NCBI RefSeq assembly: GCF_017591425.1 | Contig: NW_024466512.1 | Span: forward strand, 17,487,001-17,551,000 | Source: Ochotona curzoniae | Taxonomy: Eukaryota > Chordata > Mammalia > Lagomorpha > Ochotonidae | Length of the DNA: 64,000 bases | Direction: 5' to 3' | In this document: positions 11,811 through 23,262 of the stretch, piece by piece | Numbering within the stretch: position 1 is the stretch's first letter | Layout of the letters: each line of letters begins with the position of its first letter | Program-made: the position numbers and the translations under genes | Notes under the pieces: model-generated | Database searches by the model: none | What the model was told of the DNA's origin: nothing | Seen by the model: only the letters and a program-made list of their open reading frames with translations

Positions 11811-12464
11811 GAAACACTAGCAACAGCCTGCTTCTAGTGTCAGAAAATACAGAAGAAACCTGGAGAGTAAGTGACATCGCTGTGAGTGACTGTAGTTCTA
11901 GAGCTCTTGTTGATCTTGATCACAGTGCATGTTAGCATGACTGGAGAGTCTGCTGATGACAACAAAAGGCTTTGGACCGACATTATGTACAGCAGACAAA
12001 ATGTGGGTGCTGCTGAGGGTCGACCTGCGGCCCAGAGGATTTGCTATGTGCATGTTACTGTTCTCTTTGCCACAGAAAATAACTCTCCCCGAAGTTACCG
12101 TTTTTAGGCTGCTGATTTCCTTTGTAGCTGTTCCACATTCTGTGTCTTGAAGACTTTGTTGAACATTCAAGAGGCACATGTGCTCATTTACATTGGCAAG
12201 TGTTAAGTTGGGGAGACATATGTTTGCTTTATTCTTCCCTCCTGTTGGGTCCTGGTTGTCAGACTCGGCTGTGATTTCCCAAGTGGTATGCTTTGGAAAA
12301 ATCTTCTCAGAATCTCTAGTATTTGAACTCTGACATAAATACAACTATAAGGAGTGATTTAAATCCTTCCTGGATATATCTTAGGTAATGATGAATTGAT
12401 CATCTACCTAACTTAATAAATATTGTTTTTTGGCCTAAGATGATTGTTATCTATTTCTTCCTAG
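11811..12464. other. Intron, unidentified
   Basis: A 148-codon minus-strand frame (11898-12344) shows no recognisable domain. I treat it as chance. Confidence 0.4.
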
Positions 12465-12785
12465 AAAGACTTATTTATTTATCTGTTGAAAGAGTTATAG
12501 AGAGAGATGAAGAGATAGAAAAATTTTTCATCCACTGGTGCACTCACTCTCCAGTCAGCTACCATAGCCACAGCTGGACTGATTCGAAGCTGGGAGCCGG
12601 GAACTTCTAGGTCTCCCACATAGGTGCAGGAACCCAAAGATTTGGGCCTTCCTCCATTGCTTTCCTTGGCCGTTAGCAGGGATCAATATCAGAAGTGAAG
12701 CAGCTGGGACATGAAATGGGGTCCATATGGGATGCCAGAGCCCCAGGCAGATTGGCATGCAGTACCACTGCACTGGCCTGATGCT
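12465..12785 (-). mobile_element. C-SINE
   Basis: Antisense copy. GACTTATTTATTTATCTGTTG is the complement of the tail; AGCCACAGCTGGACTGATTC and GGTCTCCCACATAGGTGCAG are the complement of the body; it ends at the GGCCTGATG head. Diverged. Confidence 0.82.
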
Positions 12786-15170
12786 GTGTGTTTCTGAAAC
12801 ATTCCTCTCAGCTGAATAGTTATGACTTCTTACCGGAGGTTTCTGTCCCACATTCTCCTGCCATGAATGCAACCTCTGTGTTTCCTGAAAAGTGATCATT
12901 CTAAATGAGCGGCAGTCTTTCCATGGCCCTGCTTTAAATCCACATTCTGCATGTATGGTTCACAAAAAAAAAAATCATCTTGGTTGTTATTTAAGTCAAA
13001 ATATCCTTGAATAACTAGCACAGCTCTTGCAGCTTGGTTCTTGACTGCTTGATATCTGCTGTGTGAGAAGCTGGGCTTGCTGCAAGGTGTGGGAACACTT
13101 AGCAGTGTTCATAAAAAGGTGGAATTAACAGATGTCTGTTTCAGTGCAAACATTTTTGAACGTTGTACATAATCTCTTCACCCTGTTTCTCATGAACTTT
13201 CTGAAGATTCTTCATTTATCACAGTGCCTGTCTCGTTGGTCATTTCATCACAGGTCTTCCGTACAGACACTGTCATGGAGCTCCAGAAACAATGCAGTTA
13301 GAGAAAAAAGGTGTAAGTGAGCGTTTGAATGACAAATAGCTCATCATCACGTGAAGAATGAAGAATTCATTGCAAAACCTCTCTGTTCCAATAGTGAGAA
13401 TTTGGCCAAATGGTCACGGTGCATGTATCTGTTGTCAAAGTCCTTGGCTTCCTGACCTGCCATGCTCTTGTTTCCTGCTTCTTTCTACGGTAGAGCTTGG
13501 GTAGGAGCAGAGAACAGCGCACACACCTTGCATTATGTATGATGATCTTGAGTCCTTTGCTTTTGGCTTCAACTTCAGCCCTACCTCAGCCAGTACAGAC
13601 ATACGGGGAATGAACCAGCAGTTGTCCCCTATTCTCTTTCCCTGCTCCCCGAATTAACTAAAAATGATGACAATAATAATAATGAGATTTAAAAAGGAAC
13701 ACTGTATTCTGAGGGGTATGTTTTTCTGTTTGTTCTTGAAATGCCTTCAAAGGTTTCAGTTGTTACAGTCGTTCGTATATTTTTGTTGGAATAAACTGTA
13801 GATGAGGCAGAGTATAAGGTTCCATTTAGAATGTGATTTACCCATGAAATGCGGATTATATCTCAGGGATTTAAAAAAAATTATTTCTCTCATATTTCAC
13901 GCATGTTTAAAAGTGTTAACAGTTGCCTGACTGGTTAGAAGGCCTGCACACTGTGTTAGCTGATGGTTAAAATTCTGCCGCGTGGAACAAGGCTTTTGAG
14001 TGTGAGCTCTAGAAATGAGAAGGGTGCTTTGTAATTATCCAGAAATGATGTGCCCCTCACTGCCTGATTTAATTTTCTTGAAGCTTGCTACAGTTTCCAG
14101 TTGGAATAGCCTAATTAACATTTGTGAAGTGCTGTGTGGTGCTTAACTGGAAGATATCGTGTGAGTAGAAAATCTTCCTAAATAGCAATTTGAAAATTTG
14201 GAGATTGACTTGTGCACTGAACTCTTTTTGAAAGCATTTTTCAATTTATGGTTACTGGATAACAAGAAAAGCCTCATTATGAATTGATGACATGGAAAAA
14301 AAAATGAGGAGAAAAATCGATTGTTCTTTATTCAATTGTCCAAATTTTGTAGTTTAGAACTTACAATATTTTGTTTTCAATCTTGAAATACTCATCTAGG
14401 TTCACCCATATAAAATACGCATGGAAACACCATCTTACTGGCTTTTTGCGGAAATGTAAATACATGTAGGAAATACACAATGGTGGACCAATATAGCTAG
14501 CCTGCTAAATGGAGATGGAAGTTTTTGTAAATCAACAAGAAAAAGAAATAACCCTAATTTTAAGTTGGAGGAATATAAACTCACAGTCCTTGAATGCAAA
14601 TATGCAGGTGCCCATGTACCAAGGACAGAAAGGAGAGAGAGGGGAGGTGGTGGAAACAAACTATTCCCATTAGGGCTGACATCAGTCTATGTTGCTACAA
14701 AATATATTTTTCTAGTTACTTTGGAAAACATTGTTAAAAAGAGAGACAGGAGGCATACTCAGTAATAGGTACTTGGGAAGTCCTGCCAGAAAACTTATGT
14801 TACCATCATTGTTCTCTCCTGAAAGGTATTTGAAAGTATGTCTCTAAAGCAGAACCAAATTTATGTTCTTTGATTCATAAATTACACTTCTAGGAAATTA
14901 CTTGAAGTAATAATAATTGATTTGTAGAGATAGTAATCATCAGGTCATAAGATTATGCTAACAGATGTTGGGAACTGTCTACTATAAGATGAATTGTGTA
15001 GCAAAGTAGCTATCAAATGTTAGAATCAAACTCAATATAGCCAATAGAAAACTAATGCAGAATACTACATAATAGCCTGCAGAATTGTTTGAAGTGGACA
15101 AAACAAATGAAAAAGCAGGAAATGTCACGGAGTATTCTCTCCCTGTAGAAATCTCTCTCAAGTGCCCAAA
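12786..15170. other. SORCS1 intron, no gene seen
   Basis: No exon or recognisable transposon; only short A-rich runs and a GATAATAAT-type simple tract near 13668. Confidence 0.5.
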
Positions 15171-15173
15171 GCA

Positions 15174-15174
<1 letters not shown>

Positions 15175-15227
<53 letters not shown>

Positions 15228-15244
15228 GAGAGAGAGAGAGAGAG
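15175..15244. repeat. Compound microsatellite (AT)n then (GA)n
   Basis: About 23 uninterrupted AT units, a short ACATAGAG junction, then about 9 GA units. Both tracts are perfect, so length is likely polymorphic. Confidence 0.95.
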
Positions 15245-15604
15245 AAACAAAACTTGGAGAGAGACATCAAAATTTTAGTAGCAATTATCTCTGTGTAATG
15301 ATACTTAAGTGCTTTTTCTTTTTACTATGTGTATTTTTGGGGAAATTTTCAAAAATTTCTGTAATGAATCCACGTTAACTCCGGAACACATTGAAACACC
15401 GTTAGTACACTTAAAATATGAATAAATTAAGAGAAACAATCATTGTGTCTTTGACATAGACATTCATATTTAGTAAATGCTAGAAGCGTCTCAAGCAGCA
15501 CCCATGTTCCCTCCTGTCACTAGATACCAGCCTTGTCCTTACGCCTTTGTTCTGGATTGAAGAGACTGACTCAGTACCTCTGAATTAAGATCCGCTGAAC
15601 TTTA

Positions 15605-15855
15605 ATTACTTTTTAAAATTTGTTTGCCAGAGAGAAAGAAAGAGACCCGTCCTGTGTGCTTTTTCACACACTGAATACCTGACTGTCGTCCAGGTTTCCC
15701 AGCGGGGTTGCAGGAATCCAGCATCGTAGGCTAACAGCTTGCTCCTGTCTGCCTGGGCAGAGGCTGCACTCAGGACTCAGAGATGGGGACGGAATGCTGG
15801 CGTGCCAGTGTGGCATGAATGCATCTTAACCGCCGCACTACACACCCACTGAGCT
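15605..15855 (-). mobile_element. Old C-SINE copy
   Basis: Antisense, with the purine-rich AGAGAGAAAGAAAGAGACC, then a body ending GCATCTTAACCGCCGCACTA, the complement of a tRNA-like SINE head. Heavily diverged from the younger copies in the window. Confidence 0.6.
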
Positions 15856-16467
15856 AACCCTGACACGACAGTCGCTTTCTAGGTTCATTCTGCCCATTGT
15901 GCATATGAAAACGCTTTTTTATATCTATCCAATTGAATTGGTGCCCTGAGATTAATTAGATTTCCCGATAGCACCTTGAGCAGAAATCATTCAGATTATT
16001 GAAAATCCTCACCTCTGCAAACTCTGAGCTATTGTGGTGACTAGCTCCATAAAAATATATTAGCTTAGAAGCAGAAAATATTATATTACTTGTAAAGCTT
16101 TGGTAACGGCAACGTTTTTGTTCGTTTTACACAGAAAATTCTTCCATTCAGGTGCTGAGAATTGCCACTGGAGTTTATTGTCACTTTTTAAGGTGTACAT
16201 TGTTGTTGGTAGCTTGTATCTGATGAGTGTGTTATGGGGTAGGCACAACAGCAATAGCCACGCAGCCGCACATCAAGATACAGGTAAAATTTTAAAATAT
16301 GTAAAACAGAATTGTTGGAGTGCTTCGTATAGGCCTGGATGTGATCAAGTTAAACTTGCCGAATGTTTCCTTAGGCACTCAGAGATCCAAAGGCTTGTTA
16401 GCCAAAGGCTACCTACCAGTGAGTGCGCTGATTTTAAGATTACTGTTTTCCTTTTCTCTGCAGTTTT

Positions 16468-16793
16468 TAAAGATTAATTTATTTTAATTTTAAAGGCAGA
16501 TTTGCAGAGAGAAGGAGATGCAGAGGAAAAGATCTTCCACTGCTTATTCACTCCCCAAGTGGCCACAATGGCCAGAGCTGAGCCGTCCCGAAGTCAGGAG
16601 CCAGCAGTTTGTTCCAGGTCTCCTGCATGGGTGCAGAGTCCCAAGGCTTAGGACCATCCTCCACTGCTTTCCCAGGCCATAAGCAGGGAGCTGGATGGGA
16701 AGTGGAGCAGCTGGGACATGAAGTGGTACCCGTATGGGATCCCAGTGACTGCCAGGCAAAGGATTTAGCCACTGAACCGTTCCACTGGGCCCA
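16468..16793 (-). mobile_element. C-SINE
   Basis: Full-length antisense copy from AAAGATTAATTTATTTTAA through CTCCCCAAGTGGCCACAATG, TTCCCAGGCCATAAGCAGGG and CCGTATGGGATCCCAG to the GGGCCC head. Confidence 0.9.
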
Positions 16794-17664
16794 GGATTGA
16801 CTGTTTTCTGAAGAGAACATTTAGCATCTTGTTTTCCTTTGCTGGATGATGTTGTACCTGGCATTGATACTTTCGAATGGAACACTAGGGGACACTGACT
16901 GTTTTGCTCTTATGAGATCAGTTTTTCGTGACTTCGGACCTAGAGTAAGTGACCAAGCTACTGTCTTGATGTAGACGCCATTATTGGAGAGGTACTTGTG
17001 CACACTTTGGTGACATTTCAGAGATCTATCATGTTATAATTTAACCAGTGTAATTAATGCACCCCGAGTACCCATAGACAAGAATTTCTTGGCCTTGGGT
17101 CCCTTGATGTTTCTGACACAGACTGATAAGGAATTCATTTGGGATGAGGTAGATATTCTGTAGATGTACTCACCTTAAACTGGTTCCAAATTAGGACATT
17201 GCAGACTTTAAAGTTAACATTTATAGTAGCCATTTTTATAGTAGAAACCAAGTAAATAATTAAAGTTATATCTCAAGTGTGCATTGATTTAAAGATTTTC
17301 CTGTTAATTTTGAATATTGTAATACATTTATCACATCCTCTTTTTTGAAAATTAGAAATGACATGTTAACAAAATAGCATGGTCACACATTTCCAGTGTG
17401 GCAGCCACGCATCCCTGTCCTTCATGTGTGTGTGGGACACACACATGCATAGGTGCATTCTTTGCCCACTTTAGAGAAAGAGCCTGTTTTCCTAATCTCA
17501 TTAAATCTTGCCCAGAACTGGTAACTTCTCTGGCCAAGAGAATGCCTCCAAATGGATATGCTGGGATTTCTGATAATTGATCCCAAGAACCCTTCAACCT
17601 TCCAGTGAGTGTCTCGAGGGATTTGATACTGGAACACTTGCCCTGGAGAAAGCCAATTGGTTAA
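16794..17664. other. Intron, no gene seen
   Basis: Unique AT-rich sequence. Nothing recognisable. Confidence 0.5.
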
Positions 17665-17806
17665 TCTTTTCCCTTTAAGTGCCTAGATCTCATGGATGCT
17701 CGTTTGTGTCCCATCTGCTTCACTTCCCATCCAGCTCCTTTCTTGTGGCCTGGGAAAGCAGTAGAGGATGGCCCCAGCCTTGGGACCCTGCTCCACTGTG
17801 GGAAGC
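17665..17806 (+). mobile_element. C-SINE, 5' half, interrupted by an LTR
   Basis: Sense SINE sequence running to GGGACCCTGCTCCACTGTGG at 17782-17801, then cut by LTR insertion. The body resumes at 18390 with GGAAACTCCTGGCTCCTGG, so the two pieces are one SINE. Confidence 0.88.
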
Positions 17807-18385
17807 TGTTAGGGTCCAGTTTCATCAATTTCCCGTGAACGACAAAGAGCCTCACTGATAATGCAAAAGCAAGCAGAGTTTATTGTTCCAGCATTGCTGG
17901 GGCCAGACCGTTCTTGGGGCACGCAGACCAGCCAAGGAGAGGTCGGACCCTGAACCAGAGAAGAGCCAGTGATCATATAGGCCCCTTTTGATCATCCCAT
18001 ACATCATAGTTATGCATCTAAGCCCGCGCAAATTCAAACACAGCAATCAACTTAAAGAGTAACAAATTTCAGACATGTCACTTTTATGGCTTCTAGGTGC
18101 AAGCAGTCCACTCTGCTCCCACACACATTATCTTTGTGGCTCATCCTGTTCCTGGGACTGGATGATTATGCCAGTATCCTCCTGCACCTGGGTGTATTCT
18201 ATAGATAAAGTTTGTTACACTGTTCACAAGGTCACAGAGGAACAAAGAACATATCGCTAAAGTGGAGTTTTCCCGTGGTCCAAACACATCCTGACTAGCA
18301 AAGTAGCAGTTTTTTGGCACGAAAGGGCCTAACATTGCCTAACGCTAACATTCTAACATACTAACATTATACTAACACTCCAGCA
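17807..18385 (-). mobile_element. Solo ERV LTR (579 bp) inside a SINE
   Basis: A solitary long terminal repeat of an old endogenous retrovirus, antisense to SORCS1. On the + strand it runs TGTTAGGG to CCAGCA, giving the TG...CA ends of an LTR, flanked by the 4-bp repeat AAGC (17803-17806 and 18386-18389). A 4-bp duplication is typical of class I (gammaretrovirus-like) ERVs. The minus strand carries AATAAA in CAATAAACTCTGCTTGC near its 3' end, as in an R-region polyadenylation signal. No internal viral gene is present. The U3 start has CTAACAT-like words repeated five or six times (18328-18378). Confidence 0.88.
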
Positions 18386-18389
18386 AAGC

Positions 18390-18540
18390 ATAAAGGAAAC
18401 TCCTGGCTCCTGGCTTCAGATGGCACTCAGCTCTGGCTGTTGTTGCCACTTGAGGTGTGAACCAGCAGCTGGAAGATCTTTCTCTGTGTCTCTCCTCTCT
18501 GTCAATCTTCCTTTGCAATAAAAATAAAACTTTAAAAAAG
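18390..18540 (+). mobile_element. C-SINE, 3' half, after the LTR
   Basis: Continues the SINE begun at 17665: CTCCTGGCTCCTGGCTTCAG, GCCACTTGAGGTGTGAACC, GGAAGATCTTTCTCTGTGTC and an AATAAAAATAAAAC tail. Confidence 0.88.
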
Positions 18541-20672
18541 TAAAATAAAATACGCTCACCCTTTTCACCCTCGGAAACCCTTTTTGATGATAGAGTCTAC
18601 AATGAAAAATTCTGGAAAGAAGGAAAAGCTCACCTGCCCGGGTGCCTTGTTAAGGTGAGGCACTTCCTGGTTGGTCCCTCTTTTCTCATCTTGCTGAGAG
18701 CTCTGTTGGGGAGCAGTGGACGCTATTCACGCTTCACTAATCTGCAAACCCTGTTTGAGCAACACCCGTGGTGGTCTTTCTTGGTCTTTTTAGGAAGCCT
18801 TTAATAGCCAAATACCTCTGCAAAGTTGCAAGCTAATAGAGATTCATTCCCTGAATCACCCTGACATATTTACCAGTACCAGGAAGCATCCCAAACAACA
18901 AGCAAAAGGGACACCTGTTCTCAGGATGATGATGCAAGTAGTTAAGGGGGTAAAAACTAGGGCTACATTCCTTTCACTAACTTTTAGAACTGATTTATTT
19001 CTATGAATTTTCTGTTGCATTTTCTTGACTTTCAAATCGACTTTTATCCAAACTAAAAATCAAGTGCACAGTATTTTACGAAAAACAGTGCTTCCTTGAG
19101 CTAAATCAATGTTTAAAAATATACTCAGAGCTTCTCTTTCATGCTCTTTCTTCATCCCCCACCTGCCTTCCTTTATCATTTCTGGTGGAATAAAGAGATT
19201 TCTTATCATTAAATGAACATCATTTCTTGTAAAGTTTCTCAAGAGCAAAGAAGATGAATGTCCATTTCTCCCAGCCTCTCGGTTCCTTCTGATAGCCGCT
19301 AACATTTTAAAATGATGTAACCCATTGACATTTATAGGTCTTGGGGGATTTAAAAGAGAAGTTTTTCTGGGACTTGTAATGACCATAGAAGTGTGTTCTG
19401 ATTGAGTCTGAGCAGAGGCTGTGGGATAATACTGGGAGTTTAAGACGGCTCAAGGTATTTAATCAGTTTCCATAGTGACTGCAATAATAAAAATGTCTCT
19501 TGAATTTGTACATCATTTTGTTTCCTCTAAAATGCCATGTTTAAGTCTTTGAACCAGATAACTCAGTGCTAAGCATTGATCAACATTCCAAATTCTGTTT
19601 TATCACCTTAGTATATAAGCTGTTTCTCTAGCAGAATGAGTATGTATTTTTAGATGCCAATTAGATATAGGAAGCTATAGGATACATTTATTGGGAAAGC
19701 AGTTAAATGATAATGAAGCTGATGGATTTAGCATAACTGTTTTGGACACTAGCATTTGAAGACATTTTTCATCACATATATGATCATTAGGGAGCATTTT
19801 TGTCAAATTGTATCTTTCCTAGGTGTTTTTATATTACAAGGTTCAAGTCAGCTTGAAGGAGAAATAGTGCAGGAAGCACAGGAAAAATGAAGCAGGAGAC
19901 ATTGTAAAAAAATAGAGAAACAAAGAAGTAGTTCTGAACTAGGTCTGTATATTTAAAGATGAACAATATCTTTTTTTTCCCCAAAAATATTTCACTAGCA
20001 TCTTATCTCCAAAAGTATCTGTAATACTGAGCTTAGTTCCTTCTGGTCCATCCTTTCCCCACCTAAGTAATACTTTTGATGAGATATTTGTAGTGCAAGC
20101 TTTCTCTCTCATCCTTTTCTGAAACTGAACTAACATGTTTGAGTAGAATGTGAAATACTAAATGTGCCATCGTTTGCGAGGCAATAATTGTAACATTTGC
20201 ACAAACTGAATACTGCTTTCTCATGGATGATCTTATTTGACCTTTACACAAACCTATGCAGTGTGTGGCATGGATAGCTCATGACTGACTGGATGACCTT
20301 GAGAAAAGTCTCATTTCTCTCTGCGAAATGAACATCATAGTATGTTCCAGAAACAGTTTTTAGAAGTAATATAATGGAATCATAGATATAGTAGGAAGCC
20401 TCCTATGCAGATGCTTAGTAAGTATTAACCTGCAACACCATGGCCTTTAATAAGAAAACTCAGGTTCAAAAATACATTGTGTGAGCTAACTGCAATATAT
20501 TCAAGTGCAAAGAAACGGACTTCCAAGTCTTTGGATTCAAACTCGACAGTGTTTGCTGTGATTCTACTGTATGTTGAGAGTTTGAGTTTTCCTTCTTGTG
20601 GTATGAATGGCATGTACTGACCACTCTTTATTTCTAAATTTTATTCCTGTATTTAAGAAAAAGGAAGGATGG
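18541..20672. other. SORCS1 intron, no gene seen
   Basis: Unique sequence; a weak MIR-like patch may lie around 20225-20330. Confidence 0.5.
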
Positions 20673-20990
20673 ACTGGTGTAATTGTTCAGTGATTAAATC
20701 CTCACCTTGCAAATGCCAGGCTACCATATAGGCATTGGTTCATGTCCCAGCTGCTCTGCTTCCATTCCAGCTCCTTGTCTATGGCCTGGAAAACAGTAGA
20801 GGTTAGCCTAAATCTGTGGATTTACACAGATTTACACCCGCTCAAAAGACCCAAAAGATGAACTTGGCTCCTGGCTTCAGATTGGCTTAGCTCTGGCCAT
20901 TGAAGCCACTTGGGAAGTGAGTCAGACAATGGAAGATCTTTCTCCCTATTCTCCTCACTGTAAATCTTCCTTTCCAATTAAGTAAGAAAG
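20673..20990 (+). mobile_element. C-SINE
   Basis: Sense copy: GGACTGGTGTAATTGTTCAG head, CTATGGCCTGGAAAACAGTA body, GCCACTTGGGAAGTGAGTC, ending CCTTTCCAATTAAGTAAG. A GA repeat follows directly. Confidence 0.85.
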
Positions 20991-20995
20991 TAAGT

Positions 20996-20996
<1 letters not shown>

Positions 20997-21048
<52 letters not shown>

Positions 21049-21052
21049 GAAG
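20997..21052. repeat. (GA)n microsatellite
   Basis: About 23 AG units, nearly perfect, between a sense SINE and an antisense SINE fragment. Likely grown from the A/G-rich SINE ends. Confidence 0.9.
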
Positions 21053-21084
21053 GAGGTAAAGAGAGAAGGCGAAGATAGGGTAGA

Positions 21085-21290
21085 GGAGGTGAAGCTGTTG
21101 GCTGAAAGTGAGCAGAAGGGAGAGAAATTTCATGTAGTTATTCACTTCCCAAAAGCCTGCAAAAGCTGGAGTTGGGGCTAGAGCTGGGCTGGAGTCACTA
21201 CTGAGGAATTCCGTTCAGGTCCTCCCCCATAATGCCAGGGGCCAAACTCTTGAGCTTCGTAGGGGTCTCTGCATTCGGAGCAAGGAATCA
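21085..21290 (-). mobile_element. Old C-SINE fragment
   Basis: AGTTATTCACTTCCCAAAAG and GGAATTCCGTTCAGGTCCTC match, with divergence, the antisense body. The head portion is lost. Confidence 0.5.
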
Positions 21291-21592
21291 CTAGTAGAAT
21301 CACCCCAATATGAAATGTGAGTATGTTAACTGATGTCTCAACTGCCCAGCCAAATGCCTCCTCTTTCTGTTTTGCAAGAAAGGACACACTGTTGATTAAA
21401 TTTAACTTTGAGGTTTCTTTGTTGATCTGCATGTGGATGAGACTGTGGGTGCATCAGCCCAGCATTCACCCAGGAAGTCAACCTGCCAGCACTTGAATAC
21501 TTGGAGCATTTCCTTTGCACAGTGTTAGTGCCATCCATATCAATGGAAACAGAATCTGGGAATGAAGTGGTGTTTTAAAGTTGACTCAAAGA

Positions 21593-21898
21593 GTCTAGCA
21601 TGGCTGCCTAGCAGGAAAGTCTGAGCATGCCAGGATCCCATATGGACACCAGTTCTAGTCCTGGCGGCCCAGTTTCTTATCCAGCCCCATGCTTGTGGTC
21701 AGGGAAAGCAGTAGAGGATTGCTGAAGGCCTTGGGACACTGCACCCATGTGGGAGACTCAGAAGAAGCTCCTGGCTCATTGCTCCGGGTCAAATCAGCTC
21801 TGGCTGTAGCAGCCACTTGGGGAGTGAATCAATGAACAGAAGATCTTTCTCTGTCTCTCCTCCTCTCTCTATATTAGACCTAGCAATACAAAAAATTT
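21593..21898 (+). mobile_element. C-SINE with target-site duplication
   Basis: Sense copy with GCCAGGATCCCATATGGAC, GCTTGTGGTCAGGGAAAGCA, GCAGCCACTTGGGGAGTGAA. The 12-bp string TTGACTCAAAGA flanks it at 21581-21592 and 21899-21910. Confidence 0.92.
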
Positions 21899-22147
21899 TT
21901 GACTCAAAGAATAGGGTTGTACACAGTAGCCCCAGAAGACCTTAGCAGAGATATCTAGTAATCTTTCATTTCTTGAACTGTCTTACAGGAAATGTAACCC
22001 ATGTGTTGTCATTCCTGTTGAGCTTTATTTTTCTTGTATGTATTCTTTCAGATTGGTCAACGGAACATGGTCTCAACTGTCATTATTGTTACAAGCAATA
22101 GTTAATGGGTATGGTCTCTTAAGAAAACAGTAAAAAATGCGTCTGAA

Positions 22148-22440
22148 GGGCCTGGTGCATTAGCCTGGTGGGTAAAGTCCTTGCCTTGCATGTGCTGGGA
22201 TACCATGTGGTTGCCGGATCTGGTCCTGGCTGCTCCAGTTCCCATCCAGCTCCCTGCCTGTGGCCTGGGAAAGCAGTAGAGGATGACCAAGGCCTTGGGA
22301 CCCTGTACCTGCATGGGTGTCCCAGAAGAGGCTCCTGGCTTTGGGTCAGCTCCGGTCTGGCCATTGAGACCATTTGGGGGAGTATCTCCTTTTCTCTGTA
22401 TATCTGCCTTTCCAATAAAAATAAATTATTTTTTAAATAA
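22148..22440 (+). mobile_element. C-SINE
   Basis: Sense copy starting GGGCCTGGTGCATTAGCCTG, with CCTGTGGCCTGGGAAAGCAG and a CCAATAAAAATAAATT tail. A short internal deletion removes part of the stretch after CCATTTGGGGG. Similar flanks ATGCGTCTGAAG and ATGTATGTGAAG may be the diverged target duplication. Confidence 0.88.
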
Positions 22441-22559
22441 ATAGAGATGTATGTGAAGAATTGAAGTTAGATTACATGTTCTTTGAAATTCCTTTTTCCC
22501 ATTGAAAGGCCCAAGTCTTTTGGATGTTATTAGAAACAGAGTTTGAAAGCAAATTGACT

Positions 22560-23262
22560 GAATAAATTAAACAAAGTGCAGTGCCGGTTGCTCAGCAGTT
22601 TCACAGAGTTGCCTTTCAAGGCTCAAGTTGATGATCTCATGCCCAATATTCTCTTCAATCCCTTTCAGTTGAAAGACACTGTCTTGCATTAATGAATAAA
22701 GATGACGAATTAGATGAGCTTCCATGATGCAGGATGGAGCCTTTCTGATCATTATGGCTTCATCTCACTGTCATTTCTTCATCAGTGACTTCCTCCTTGT
22801 GGACCATTTTGGGATCCTGTGAAACTTCTTTAATGCTGTCCTCTGAACAGTGGCCAGCTGATAAACACTTGTCACCGCATACTCAGTTCATCTGGGAAGG
22901 TCACGTGTTCAGCCGCCTTTGAGAATAAGTGGCTTTTCTGCCCACTTCCTCTGGCTACAATTTGTTTAATTTGTTTGTTTTGAATTTGGAGGCCAGATGT
23001 TTGCAAATAACCTGTTCTTCTGTTATTGGTAGCGTTATTTCTGTTTGAGTGAAGCGGGTAGATACCTGGCATGTTCGGTTGCCACTGTGGCTCTTTCTTT
23101 GTCATTGGCATTTGTGAGAAGCATGTACTAGGCACCTGTACTCTGGGCATCTGCGGCTGAGTTAAGCCTTGAGCAAAGGAAGAAAAATTTTCTGCAGCAA
23201 AAGCACATTGCTTCTGCTTGACTCCAGCATATGAACGATGAAGAACAGACAAAAGGACCAAA
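22560..23262 (-). pseudogene. Possible processed-pseudogene-like reading
   Basis: The minus strand has a 129-codon frame (22872-23261). Beyond its stop, other frames stay fairly open: CGDKCLSAGHCSEDSIKEV, then a 61-codon frame at 22567-22752. The composition is protein-like (polar, Gln/Ser/Pro rich). I recognise no parent gene, and there is no poly-T on the + strand at the 3' end that would mark a retrocopy tail. It could be chance. Confidence 0.25.

Noticed and set aside
11898..12344. 148-codon minus-strand frame
   Set aside because: No recognised motif; stops and composition fit chance.
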